A DNA stretch of 64,000 nucleotides from Jaminaea rosea. Lineage: Eukaryota; Basidiomycota; Exobasidiomycetes; Microstromatales. The notes beneath the pieces are model-generated. The model was given only the letters and a program-made list of their open reading frames with translations. It did no database searches and was not told the DNA's origin. The position numbers and the translations under genes are program-made. How positions within the stretch are numbered: position 1 is the stretch's first letter; each line of letters opens with the position of its first letter. Positions 39,090 through 51,066 of this stretch are shown here, in pieces. Location of the stretch: positions 310,001-374,000 of the forward strand of contig NW_020289993.1 of assembly GCF_003144245.1 (NCBI RefSeq), written 5' to 3'.

Positions 39090-39594
39090 ATGACCTTGAA
39101 GCTCAGCTTCGCCTACCAAATCGCTCTGCTCTCTGCTGTGGCCTTCCTGGTGATGAAGGCAGACGCTACGCAGCTTGGCTACTGCTACCGCCAAGGCAAT
39201 TGCGGCGGGTCTCCCACCACGCTCACTGACCGAGGCTCGAAGACTTCGACGTTTGGTAACTGTCCTTCATTCAAGAAGGACGACACACTCCTGCAGACGG
39301 TCACCATGTACGCTTGCACCGTCAGTCTTCGCCCCTTTGCTCTACTTGACAGCGCTTTGAGACCATGGCTGACGCTCCCACCTATCTCGCCTGTAGGACT
39401 CGGACTGCAAGTCGGGCTGCAAAGAGGCCAAGGATCAGATCTGCGCCAGCGCTACGGCTGGCAGCACGTGAGTATCGGCATTAGCAGGGACCATCGGAGT
39501 GGTGGTGCTCGCTTTGCTCATTCGACCGTCTTCTCTCGCCCCTCCCCTGCTCTACCTGTCACGCACCAATAGCTTCAACTGCGTCAAGTACTGA
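39090..39594 (+). CDS. Small secreted eight-Cys protein B
   Basis: Three exons, join(39090..39320,39397..39467,39573..39594), 107 aa; introns of 76 and 105 bases, the first with a GTCAGT donor. Signal peptide about residues 1-27 (MTLKLSFAYQIALLSAVAFL then VMKADA). The mature part TQLGYCYRQGNCGGSPTTLT, GNCPSFKKDDTLLQTVTMYA, CT, DSDCKSGCKEAKDQIC and FNCVKY keeps all eight cysteines of protein A and most residues between them. Exon 2 is 71 bases and exon 3 is 22 bases in both. The second introns also share a GCT(C/T)TGCTCA(C/T)TCG stretch, which points to fairly recent duplication. Unknown family; secreted role inferred. Confidence 0.8.
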
Positions 39595-39877
39595 GGCACG
39601 TCGTGGAGCCAAGGTCGCGCTGGGCGATTTTGACCACCCGCGCCACACTCCCAGCTTCTATCGTCTCCCTCGCTCTCGCTCTACTAGTAGGGTGCTTCGT
39701 CGGCTGTTGCTCATTGCTCAATGCTTCGCCATCGCGTGCCACCATGTGCGCCACGAATGCGAGCTCTTCGGGCAATAACGCCGTCGCTGTAGCGAGAGCG
39801 AAAGAGATTGAAGGTTGGATATTGATTTGGTAACACTCACCACGAAGAAGGGGCCTCTCAATTCGCGGGGCCCACCC

Positions 39878-42800
39878 TCAGATGTTAGCCGTCTTTGGCC
39901 TCCCTCCAGCACCTCCACCTCTGCGCCTCTCCTCTCTACCGACCTCACCACTAGTAGTCGGCCTACCCCTCCCTCCTCTTGCCCCACCCCCATTCCCACT
40001 CCCACTCCCCTCGTCTCCATCATCCGTCTCCCTATCCGTCCCCGTCTCCCCATCTCCATCTCCATCCGCATCACTCTCATCATCAGAATCAGCGTCCGCC
40101 TCCTGCGGCCTGGGCGCATAGTCCCTCCCCATGCTACCGGTAACGATTGCCTCCTCATCCAGTCTATGTCCTTTAGCCGCCCAACCTCCACGATCGGGGA
40201 CGAGGAAGGCTTGGAAGCGGTCCAGCATCGAAGGCGGGCGAGAAATCCCGATCGCCGCAGCGGAGGATGTGGTGGAGGCGATAGCCGCCGATAGGTTGGA
40301 GGTGCGCCCATCCCCTGACATGCCCTCGGTGGTGAGCTGCGGGCGCTTAACGACGGCGGGCGCTTCTGGCTTCCCCTTGATCTTGCGGCGCCACGTCCGC
40401 ATGCGCAAAGCTGCACTGGCGCTTCCTTTCCTCTCTCCTTCCTCGCCATCATCGTCGGACCCCTTGGGTACGGTGTAAGGCAGGGGCGTATCGCGCAGTG
40501 CACGGAAATCGCTCACGTTTTGGCTATGCTCGTTTGCAATGCGGAGGAAGGCCCATTGCCACCTGCGGAGCATCTCTAGTAGGGCGATGAGGAAAGTGCG
40601 AGTGAGCAATGACGCGGGACCGGGGAGAAAGTAGATGATCCAGCTGCACCGCAGGACAATGTTGCTCAGGAGAGCCCAGTAGTAGAGCGGCCAATGATCC
40701 TCATAGAGTAGCTCGTTGCGTAACAGCGGGTACTTTGCGCGAACGTGCAATAGTCCCCAGTCGAGGAAGAGGTCCCAGAAGCAGGTAGTCGCAGAGTAGA
40801 GGCAGGCGAAGACCACCCAGAGGGCAAAGGAGCCATCCCGCTCTGAACCGGCTTTGCGCCAGTGGATGTAAAAGAAATAAAAGTAGACCGTGGTGCTGTA
40901 CTTTGTCGCGTTGAGCAGGTGGACGCGAGCAGCGAGACGGCTGTCCGACCAACGGCGCAGGCATTGGCCGAGACGGAGAAGGGCGGGGAGGGAGGAGAGG
41001 AAGGCCGTCCAGTACGTGTCGTTTGGTGAGCATTGCGGGGAATGCCTGGCGTGGAGGCGGGGGAAAGGAGGTCAGATCATATAGAGCTGCCGGGAGCGGG
41101 GGGGATCGCTGCGCGCATACTTACCAGTCACGCTGATATTCGCAACCGATGAACCAGAGCGTCGAGATAGGCCATGCGATACTGTTGAGCAAGTCTCCCA
41201 AGATGAAATCCGCAAAGACGACGGGTAAAGCCCCGGCCGTAAAGACGCGAGCGATTGCCCTGATGAACCAGAGTCGGGAATGTAGGTGAAAGACGGGCAC
41301 GGGCAAGGAGAGGAGAACCAGCATAACCACGATCCACACGAGGGGCCAAGTCGTTGGTGCGATGGACTCGGGAAAAGGGTTGACGAAGCTGACCCAGAAT
41401 GCCACGCTGAGCAGCAAAAGCAAGAAAGCCGGTAGCTCAGGGTACTGATGGTAGTCCAGTGCTGTACGCGGGTTCCATTCGAAGATGAAGATGGTGGATA
41501 CGCGCGCGTGGGCGAATACGGCCAGATTGACACCCCAGAGGAGGGCGAAGAGGACCGGGATGAACAGAGCACCATAGACGCGCAGGAGGGCCTCGTAAGC
41601 CGGTATACGCTCCTGCGTTTCGGGCTTCATGGCCTCGACCAGCCCGCCGACGATGGCGCACAAGGCGATGCCCAGGAAGAGTCCCGTCCGACCTGCTGCG
41701 CCGTGGTGCGTGCGAAGGGCGCTCGCCACCTGCCCCTGGCTTCGTAGACGGTCTAAGGCGCGCTTTCGGTCGCCGTGCTCGAAGAAGCCAGCGAAGGCGT
41801 CCTCGGTGCTGCGCAGCAGGTCATCGATGCGCTGTGATTTGACAAGGACCGAGGGCTCGACGCGTTCCTGCCAGTATTTCTGTGCCGTCTCTACCTCGAG
41901 GGCTTTATCGAACTTCTTGAGTATCTTTCCCATGCCCGTCTTGTTCAGCACATTGGCGTAGGTGCGCAGTAGTTCGAGGCCGCGGTGGAATTCGGCGATG
42001 GCGTCCTTGAGCTTGTGTCGGGCGGCTTTGTAGCGCTCTGGGTCGTGCGTCTGGCCAGTGATGGCTGCGCCTCGCTGCGAGTCGCGCTCCTCTGCCGCGG
42101 CGAGCTGCTGCATGCGCTCTAACACGAGAGAGCGCCGCTTTGTGCCTTGGTCCGAATCGACGTCTGTCGATGTGGGCTCGACATCGCTGGGCGACACGGA
42201 AGGATCAATGGCCGTCTCCTGCGAGCTTCCTTGGCGACGATTGCTCGGAGGAGGATGATGACTATGCGCTCCACCACCCCTTTTCTGCTCTCGATTCTGC
42301 TCCTTCTCCCTCCTCTTCAAGGTCAACACCCCCCTCCAATCAAATTGCTCAGCCTGAGCATCTGCCGCCTCCTTGTACAGCTTTCGATGCTCGGCCAGCT
42401 CGCTCAATTGTTGCGCCAAGGCCAAGAAACGCGTCTGCGCATCGCTGAGCTCCTTCTCGTAAAAGTCGGTGATGCGCTGCAACTCCGAGTCGAGGCAGAG
42501 GAAGAAGAGACGTTCAGGAGCGGGGAAGAGGGTGGAGAGGTACGATTCTAGGTCCTCCCCGGAGCCGCCACCACCGCCGTTGCTCAACGCCGTAGACTTG
42601 CGACGATGCTGCTGCTTCTTCTTAGAGTGAGAGTGGCCCGTACCACTCGACTGCGCAGTCGTCGGGGGAGGTGGTGCGCGCACGGCGGTATATGCTGGTC
42701 CACTCGTGGCCTGCTCAACATCCGTGTGAATCCCATGATTCTGAACCGACTCCCTCATAACACTACTGTGGTGTCTCGACTTCTCGCCGCTCTCCCTGAG

Positions 42801-43291
42801 TTTCGCCAGGATCGAAGGAGTGAGTCGCAACCCCGTCCCTTCGAGGGTGATGGGATCCACCGCTGCCTCGCGGGGTGGGCGAGGGTAAGCGGCCAAGTCT
42901 GCCGAGCGGGATGTGGAGCCATAGGATCCCGTACCCTGTTGGGCGGAGCGGACGCGGCTGCGGAGGGAAGTGAGGGATTCGGGCGAGGACTTGGATTTGA
43001 ACGAGGACGAGGACGAGGTGGGCGGCGCGTCTTGTGCTCCGTACTCCTGGGCTAGGAGCTCGAGACGTCTACGATGGTGAGCCTTCGTTCTCTTGATGAC
43101 CTTTTTCAGACCCTTGTAGTTGAGGTAGGCGCTTCGCCATTCGGGAACCGCATGGTCGTCGAGCCATTGGCCGCTGCGAGGATCAATGCGTCGAGATGAG
43201 GAGGGGAAGAGGAGATGGGAATGAGCGGGTGACGAGGAGGGTGGTGGGATCGGAGGCGCGGGAGAGATCGAGCTACTACTCACTACTTCAT
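39878..43291 (-). CDS. SYG1: SYG1/XPR1 phosphate exporter (SPX-EXS)
   Basis: Three exons, complement(join(39878..41045,41125..43173,43284..43291)), 1074 aa. The first coding exon is only eight bases (ATGAAGTA), giving MKY; splicing over 110 bases joins it to GQWLDDHAVPEWRSAYLNYK, which restores the SPX start (MKFxxxLxxxxVPEW). The SPX domain (about 1-450) is interrupted by Ser/Gly/Glu-rich inserts and contains LYKEAADAQAEQFDWRG and LNKTGMGKILKKFDKALEVE, the conserved inositol-polyphosphate-binding helix. Membrane helices follow (FLGIALCAIVGGLVEA onward), then the EXS domain across the second intron: FADFILGDLLNSIAWPISTL, CSPNDTYWTAFLSSLPALLR, QCLRRWSD, LRRWQWAFLRIANEHSQNV. The C-terminal 200 residues are acidic and disordered. 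XPR1 exports phosphate and is gated by inositol pyrophosphates; yeast Syg1 is the fungal relative. Confidence 0.9.
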
Positions 43292-44134
43292 TGCGGCAGA
43301 ATGATGATCGTGGTGTCAAGAAAAGGGTGATTAGCGGGCCATGGTGAGTCGAATGCAATTGTATGCCGATTCGCAGCGCAGAGATGGGAGGATGAGAGAG
43401 AGGCTGCGAAATTGACCCAACCCAACGAAGGCAAGACGGCAGCCAAGACGGGAGTGGCTCAACCTCGTGCCTCGTCTCTCCGCTGCACCCGTGCGGCTTG
43501 GCGCAGTGCGACAACGTGGCGTGGCGCGGCGCGACCCCAAGATAGACGCATGCTCGTATCGCGGGCGAGCGAGAGGGTCACCATCGACGACGACGACGAC
43601 GTGTCGAGCATCGATTGAGGGTGCAACACGAGGCGATCAAGGCGACGGAGATGGATGCATCACTCCCCACCTTGAGGCGTCCCCTCTGCGCATCGATAGG
43701 CAGGCTGAGGACACGGGAGGTAGCATCAGGGCAGCCAGCCAGATGAGGTTCACTTGAGTACTGCGATGCTCTGTAGATTCATCGTCGAGTACACACGATC
43801 ATCGCAATGCTCATCGTGACCATCTCTCTCCCTTGCTCGCCATCCTCGCCATCGCAGTCGGTCTCCATCTCTCTCTGCCTTCGCTCCGCGCGTCTTTGTT
43901 GTTTTGGACGGGGTGGAGAGGCGGAGAGAGAGAGACGAGAGCGGAGAGAGAGGCGTGGCGCGCGGACAGAGCAAAGGGAAAGCAACACCAGTGATGAGAG
44001 CGGCGCAGCATCCGCGTGAACCCAGACGAGACGAGACAGACCGGATCTCGACTTTGTTTCCTTCCAACCAACACCGAACACCGACATCCTCCTCCTCCTC
44101 CTCCTCCTCACCACATCGATACCCCACCTGTGAC
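43292..44134. promoter_or_regulatory. Divergent region, SYG1 / STU2
   Basis: An 843-base gap between outward-facing genes. It has GA-rich (43910-43950) and CCT-repeat (44088-44109) tracts, the latter in the STU2 leader. Open frames across it carry no motif. Confidence 0.4.
44088..44109. repeat. CCT trinucleotide run in the STU2 leader
   Basis: Seven perfect CCT triplets about 25 bases before the STU2 ATG; a pyrimidine-rich leader element. Confidence 0.8.
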
Positions 44135-47100
44135 ATGGACGACTTTGGCGCAGCGGGCCCATCTGGGGCTCCTGCAGAGGAGGACTTCTCGCGACTGCCC
44201 ATCGAGGATCGATTGAAGCACAAGGTGCGTGGGCGCAGCAAGACCAGCCTACGATTAGCCAGATCAGTCCATTTCCCCTACTCACTCATTTCCTCTTCAT
44301 TTTCTCCCCCCGCGACTCGCCCTCGCAGGCATGGAAAGCAAGAGTATCAGCCTACGAGGAGCTCTCCAAGTCATTCTCCACCTCGGCCTACGATACCGAT
44401 CCCATCTTCAAGCCATACGTCCGTAATCCTGACCTCGTCAAGGCAATGGTCGTCGATTCAAACGTCGTAGCACAGGAAAAGGCAGTGACAGCTGTTTGCG
44501 ACTTTGTCAGATATGGAGGGAAAGCTGCGGGCGGGTGAGTTGCGCGTGGCACCAATGCAGGCCTCGAAGAGGCAATACAGCTGACTGACGCCTTACATGT
44601 ATGCATGCTCCTTCGCACGCTCAGCACCCGCGAGACCGTATTGCCTGCCGTCGTCGAAAAGTGCCTTGGCTCAACGCGAGGTGGAACAAAGAAGGCGGCC
44701 ATCGAACTCGTCTCACTCTACGCCGAGGCAGAGGATGTAATGGGATGCAGCGGCCTCGTAGATGATGTCCTCGGCGGCTTATCTGCCAAGCAACCCAAAG
44801 TCGTGTCCGGCTGCGTAGCCGCCCTCACGGCTCTTGTTCGCGATTTTGGACCAAAGCAAGTCGTACCCAAGCCAATTCTCAAGCGACTGCCCGATGTCTT
44901 TGCACATTCGGACAAGACAGTCAGGGCTGAAGGGGCACAGTTGGCCGTGGAGCTGCATCGATACCTGGGCGCCGCATTGGAGCCAACCATCGACTCGCTC
45001 AAGGATATCCAGGCAAAGGAGCTGCGCGCGCAATTCCAACAGATTGACGAGCAGGGGCAAGGCAAGCCAACACCTACTCGACACCTCTTTTCGCAAAAAG
45101 CCGCAGCAGAGGCGGCAGCTGCGGCTGCAGCGGCACCGCAAGGAGCAGCACAAGGAGGAGGGTCATCAGCGCAAAGCGGCATGGATGATGGCGGCGCGGC
45201 AGACGGCGCAGCAGACTTTGACGCCTACGAGATGGCAGAGGCTGTCGACCCGCTCAAAGCAAAGGCGTGGCCCTCTAGCTTTGACGAGCAAGTCAAGTCC
45301 GCCAAGTGGTCTGAACGAAAAGAGGCCTTCGAAGCAGCCAAAACCGTACTGACGTCCAATGTCAAGCTGCAGCCCACCAACGCATTCGACTTCTTCGTCG
45401 ATGCCTGCGTAGAACGAGTTAAGAAGGACGCTACCGTCCATGTATGGCTCACTGCCTGCCAGTGTCTCGAGGCAGCGGCAAAGGGGATGCGTGGCGGATT
45501 TGGGAAGTACAGGGATCGCACGGTACCGCCACTGCTCGAAAAGCTCAAGGAGAAGAAGCAGAGTACCGTAGACGTTCTAGCCTCCACCCTCGACGCCATC
45601 TTCCAGACGGTCACGCTGAGCGAGGTGCTGGAGGACATCCTTACAGCCACGAAGCACAAGAACCCAAATGTCAAGACCGAGTCGATCCGCTTCCTTGTCC
45701 GCTGCCTGCGAACCACCAAGACGCCACCAGCAAAGGGAGACATCAAGCCAGTCGCAGACGCGTTGCTCGCCGCATGCTCCGACGGGTCAGGGGATGTAAG
45801 AGACGCGGGGACGCAGGGCCTAGGCACGCTCATGAAGTTGATCGGGGAGAGGCCGATGAATCCTTACTTAGATCAGCTGGACGACATCAAGAAGGGCAAG
45901 GTGCAGGAGGAGTTCGCTAAGGCTACGGTGAAAGTGAGAATGGGCGGAGCAGCGCCACCAGCTGCGAGATCAGCGGCGCCACCAGCTGCAGCTGCCGCCC
46001 CTAAGCCGCAGCCCCGCGTAGTGGCTCGATCTAGCGCAGACAAGGAGAATGCCCCGCCTGCCGCCAAGCCCACGTCAATGGCTGCCCCGCCTCGCGGCCC
46101 GCCGTCACGTCTTGCAGCCAAGCCCGGTCCGTCAATTGCCAAGCCAGCCGCAGCCGCAGCACCAGCAGCACGAGCAGCTCCTCCTCGCGCCGCCGCAGCG
46201 AGCGCCTCCGCCGCAGGCGCACCCTCGGTCAATGAGCCAGTCAAATTCCGCTTCACGCCAGACGACGCCGAGTCTCGCGCTGCCGACCTCATCCCCTCGG
46301 AAATCTCCGGCCAGCTGGCCAACTCCAATTGGAAGGAGCGTCTCGCTGGCATCCAGGCCTTCCACTCTTGGCTCGATCGAGAGGCAGAGGCTCTCGAGTC
46401 CGAACTGATCGTGCGCGCCTTAGGCAAGAAGCCCGGATGGAAAGAGTCGAACTTCCAGGTGTTCGCAGAGGTGTTCAAGGTGTTCCGTCTACTAGCAGAG
46501 CAGTGCCCCACCTTTGGGCGGGCGAGCGTCGCATTGAGCGTACAGCCACTGTGCGACAAATTGGGCGATATCAAGCTCAAGGTTCCCGCTGGCGAGACGT
46601 TGACGACGTACAGCGAACGGACGTCCTTTGGCTTCGTGCTCAAGCAGGCCCTGGTGCCCCTCGCTGCACTCAAGGCGCCCAAGGCTGTGGCAGACTCGCT
46701 CCTCTGGGTGGATGCGGCGTTGCTCGAGTTCGGCATTGCGGGCGTGGACGTCAAGTCGCTCGTGGCCCATCTCCTCACCTGCCTCAAGTCAGCCAATGCC
46801 GCCGTGAGAAATAACGCAACGACGGTCATGGGCACGCTGGCCCGCTTCTTGGGGGCTACGCTCAATTCCTTCCTCAGCGACCTGAACCCACAGCTCAAGG
46901 CCACAATCGAGGCCGAGATAGAGAAGGCCGCCTCTAACCCACCTCCAGCTCCCACTCGATTCGGCGCTGAACTCAAGAAGCCTGAAGGCGCAGGCGGTGC
47001 AGGAGGAGCAGCAAGTGCAGCAGATGCGGCGGCGGCCGCCGCAGCTGAGGAGGATGCACTGGACGCCCTCGTCCCTCGCGTGGATATTGATCGTCTGATC

Positions 47101-50100
47101 CCCTCGTCCGCTTTGACGAACATGGGCGACGCCAATTGGAAGGTGCGCAAGGAGTCCCTCGAAGAGATCCAGTCGATCCTGCAGGCCAACACCCGCCTCA
47201 AGGGCACACTGAGCGATCTAGCCCCAGTGATCAAGCTGCGCTACTCGGACAGCAATATCATGTGCAAGCAGCTGGCTTTGGACATCGCCACTCGCCTGGC
47301 CACAGGGCTGGGTAAGGGCTTTGAGCCTCAGGCGCGCAACTTTGTCCCTCCCGTCGCGCAATGCCTCGCAGACGCCAAAGCGCCGCTTCGCCAAGCTGCG
47401 GCGACGACCCTGACCGCGATAGCGGATGCGGCTGGGGTTCCCTCGATGATCGGTGGCTTTGCTTCGGTCCTAGACGGGAAGGGGGCGAACCCTCAGCTCA
47501 AGCAAGACCTCTTCGCCTGGCTCGCAGCGCGCTTCGAGGCTCACCCGCCGGACAAGTCGTGCGACCTCGCCCCGCTAGCCATCCACGCCGTGCACTGCTT
47601 GGACGATAAGCTCGCAGCAGTAAAGAAGGCCGCGCTTGCTACGTTGCCGTACATCATTCAGAGGGCTGGGTACAAGTTCGTCATGGCGCAGAGTGATGGG
47701 ATGAAGGCCGCGAGTAAGAATACGGTGCAGCCTTTGATCGATCAGGCCAGACAGGCCGCTAATGCGTTGAAAGCGCCAGCGGTTGCTGCTGCGGCTCCAG
47801 CTCCGGGGGCAGCGCCAGCAACGCGACCAGCTGCGGCAAAGACGCCCGCTGTGAGATCGTTAGCCTCTGCCGCTCGACCGGCTTCACCTGCCATGCGCTC
47901 CGCGTCGCCCTCGCCTGCAGCATCGCCTCGGACCAGCGCCGGCACGTCCCGTATCGCCGGTGTTCGCCCGCCCTCGGCGGCTACTCGCACGCTCCAGGCC
48001 CCAGGCTCTCGCATCGTAGCTCCCGCAGGTTCTGCGGCAGCCAAGCCCGGCTTCTCATCGCGACTCGGCGTGGCCAAGAAGGCAGTCATGGCCTCGTCGG
48101 GCGGAGCGGCCGCGGCCTCTTCATTCTCATCTTCTGCAGGGTCGGGGTCGGCTCCACTCCTCACTTCGGACACCAAGCACAAGGTCGGGCGAGAGAAGAG
48201 GGAGGGTCGCGGCGGATGGATCAACGCAGAGGGCGCTGCCCGCCCGGAACTTGTCGATGCGCTGCGCTCGCAATGCGAGAATCATCTCGGCGGCTCCCTC
48301 CTTGACTCCATGTTCTCGCGCGACCACAACGCCGAGCGAGACTACCTCTCCGCATTGGCACTGCTCTCGGACTTTGTCTCTTCGCCCACCTTCGCCGAGG
48401 AGGAGTACGGCATCCCTCAGCAGGAAGCCGTAGCCCGCGTGGTGGCCAACTCTGACCTTATACTCAAGTACATCGCGATAAGGCTGACGGACAACAACAC
48501 GAGCATCTCCCTGAAATGCTTCGATGTCCTCGGCCACCTCGTCGACCTACTCCGAACAGAACAATACCACATGAGCGACTACGAGGCAGCCTCCATCCTC
48601 CCCTGCTTGACCGCAAAGTTCGGCGACGCCAAAGTTGCCTTCCGCGATCGGATACGCGACACGTTCAGGAAGTTGACCTTCATCTACCCGCCAAGCAAGC
48701 TCATGACACAATACCTCGAGTCGGGTCTACCCTCCAAGAATGCGCGAACGCGAGCAGAGTGCCTTGGGGAGCTGGGATACCTCTTTTCGAAGAACGGGCT
48801 ACAAGTCTGCACGCCGGCAAAGACGTTGCCTGTGATCGCGAAGAGCATCTCTGATAGAGATACGAATGTGAGGACGGCCGCGCTGCTGGCGTTGGGGGAG
48901 TGCTATAAGATCGTTGGGGACGAGGTTTGGGGGCTGGTGGGGAAGATGCCGGATAAGGAGATGAGCTTGTTGGAGGAGAGACTCAAGAGGACGACGGTGA
49001 GCAAGCCTGCTGCGGGGGGAGGGACGGCAGCAGCGGGGGTGGGCGTGTCATCACCCCGAGCGATCCCGCGCCCGACGACGACGACGACTCGGATCGCGTC
49101 TGGCATCCCTGCGCCTGGAACGAAGAGTCGACTGCCCTCAACAAGTGCCTCCTCCAAGCTGGCTGCCGCCGTGCGCGAGCCTTCGACGGTAGACGCTGCG
49201 GCTGAGGAAGCGCCCGACGAGCTCCCGGGCAAGGACACGGTGCAGGAAGAAGCCGAGGCCACACGCATCGAAGAAGACGAAGCGGGAGAGCCAGACATCG
49301 AGCAAGCGATCAGCGAAATCCTCTCTTCTGAGCCCACGCGATCCACGCAGGCACTCAAGGCGATCCACCACGAGATGCAGGCCGATGCTGCCCCCTTTGC
49401 CCCCTCTGCTGACCAGCTCGCCTCAGTGCTTGCCAAACAGTTCAGCAGGGCATTCGGCAAAAACGCGACCAACGAGGGAGCCAATGCCAGGTTGAGGAAG
49501 TACCTCATTCAGGTGGCGTCGACCCTCTTTGACTCGAAGATGCGCTCCAGGCAGGGACATACCGTCGCGTCCTTCATCGAGAAGAAGAGCCTCGGTGCCT
49601 TGATGACCCAGCTGCTCCAGCGACTGATCGACACGTCCCTCCAAGCCAAGCACGACGAAGAGGCACGCACCTACGCCACGTACTTGAACAAGGTGGTCAT
49701 CCGATGCTTCGGCTCGTGCAACCTCAACGTGCTCTACGACACCAGCTTCACGATGTTGGGCGATGCGACGGAGGACTTGCGCGACTTGAGCGGAGCGACG
49801 CTAGAGACTCGCTTCAGGTTCGCAGAGCTGATCATCAAGTGTCTCTGGAAAGTGGGGCGACGTCTCCCCACCAGCCTACAGGAGGGCACCGTAGAGCCTG
49901 CGGAGCTTCTCGTCGTCCTCGAGGCCTTCTTGCAGCGCATCCCCGCGGCGGAGTGGAAGGCTCGCGCGAGGGATGAGGTCAAGCTGGCCGATCTGCCCTT
50001 GCGCACGGTCAAGGTCGTGCTGAGCCACTTTGTTACGGCGTTGGGGGAGGACGTGTTGAGTCATTTGGACAAGCTGGAGGAGCCCGAGGGGGCGGAGATT

Positions 50101-50901
50101 TATAGGATTTTGGTGAGGATGATCAATCAGAGTGGAGAAGGAGAGGGTGAGGAGGGAGAGGGGGAGGGAGAGTCCGATGATGAGCAGCCTGCGCCTTCCT
50201 CCTCCACCCCCACAACGGGTCTCAACGGCAATGGCCATGGCCATGGCCACGGCCAAGTCGCAACGAACTCGTCAAGTAGCTCCTCTCCGCACCTCGCATC
50301 CTCCTCGACGACTGGCTCCTCCGATGCAGACTCGGCGGCGAATGCTCAGCTGAAGGACATCTTTGAGCGCATTTCTCAAAAGGAGCAGTCCCGCCAAGCC
50401 ATCAAGGACTTGTACGACTTCCAAAAACGCTTCCCAGCTAAACAGCCGCACATCGAGCGCAGCCTGCAGAGCACGGGGCCTATCTTCCAGCGATACATCA
50501 AGCGGGCATTGGCCAATCACAAGGCCGAGGATGAGGAGCGGGGCGATGCCGAGGAAGGGGGAGGGGCGACGACGAGTCCTATCCCGACTCCCACCTCCCC
50601 GGCCGCGCCCCCTAGTGCCGGTGCCGCCGTCAGCCCCCCACCTTCGGCGCGTAACTCTACACGCACCTCTCAGTCCGGCCTGGGTCACGGGCGTGTACCT
50701 TCGCATCTCAGCGAAGCGGCAGGCAGTGGTGGTGGTGCTGGGAGCCCGGAGCGGAGGGCGAGTAGTGCGACCGAGGAGCGACTGGCTGCTTTGAGGCAGA
50801 AGTTCTACGGCGCAAACGCAAAGGGCACAGCTGCAATGCCGGGGAGTCCGAGGAGTGCGCTTAGCGGTGTAGGGGGAGCGGGGAGCGATGATGTGGATTG
50901 A
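44135..50901 (+). CDS. STU2: XMAP215/Stu2 microtubule polymerase
   Basis: Three exons, join(44135..44224,44329..44534,44625..50901), 2190 aa; introns of 104 and 90 bases. TOG arrays: TOG1 begins DRLKHKAWKARVSAYEELSK; TOG2 near residue 285 (KSAKWSERKEAFEAAKTVL); TOG3 near 640 (LANSNWKERLAGIQAFHSWL); TOG4 near 915 (MGDANWKVRKESLEEIQSIL); TOG5 from about 1290 (SRDHNAERDYLSALALLSDF). The W-K-x-R signature of tubulin-binding turns is intact in the first four. Ala/Pro/Ser-rich basic linkers, likely microtubule-lattice binding, separate TOG2-TOG3 and TOG4-TOG5. A further helical domain (about 1560-1850) and an acidic, Gly/His-rich tail follow, with a predicted helix IFERISQKEQSRQAIKDLYD as in the ch-TOG C-terminus. 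The animal-like five-TOG length contrasts with two TOGs in budding yeast Stu2. It adds tubulin at plus ends and at spindle poles. Confidence 0.9.
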
Positions 50902-51066
50902 TTGATTGATTGAAATGCGGCTCTACGATTTGCGTTGGACTTCTAACTTTTTGTGTTTTTTTCCCCCTCTCTTGCTTCTCGTCTCGTGTATCAACAAAGA
51001 AAGAACAAATCTTCTTCTCTCTGCTGTCCCATCCACCCCCCCTTCGATCCCCCCTCCCATCACGAT

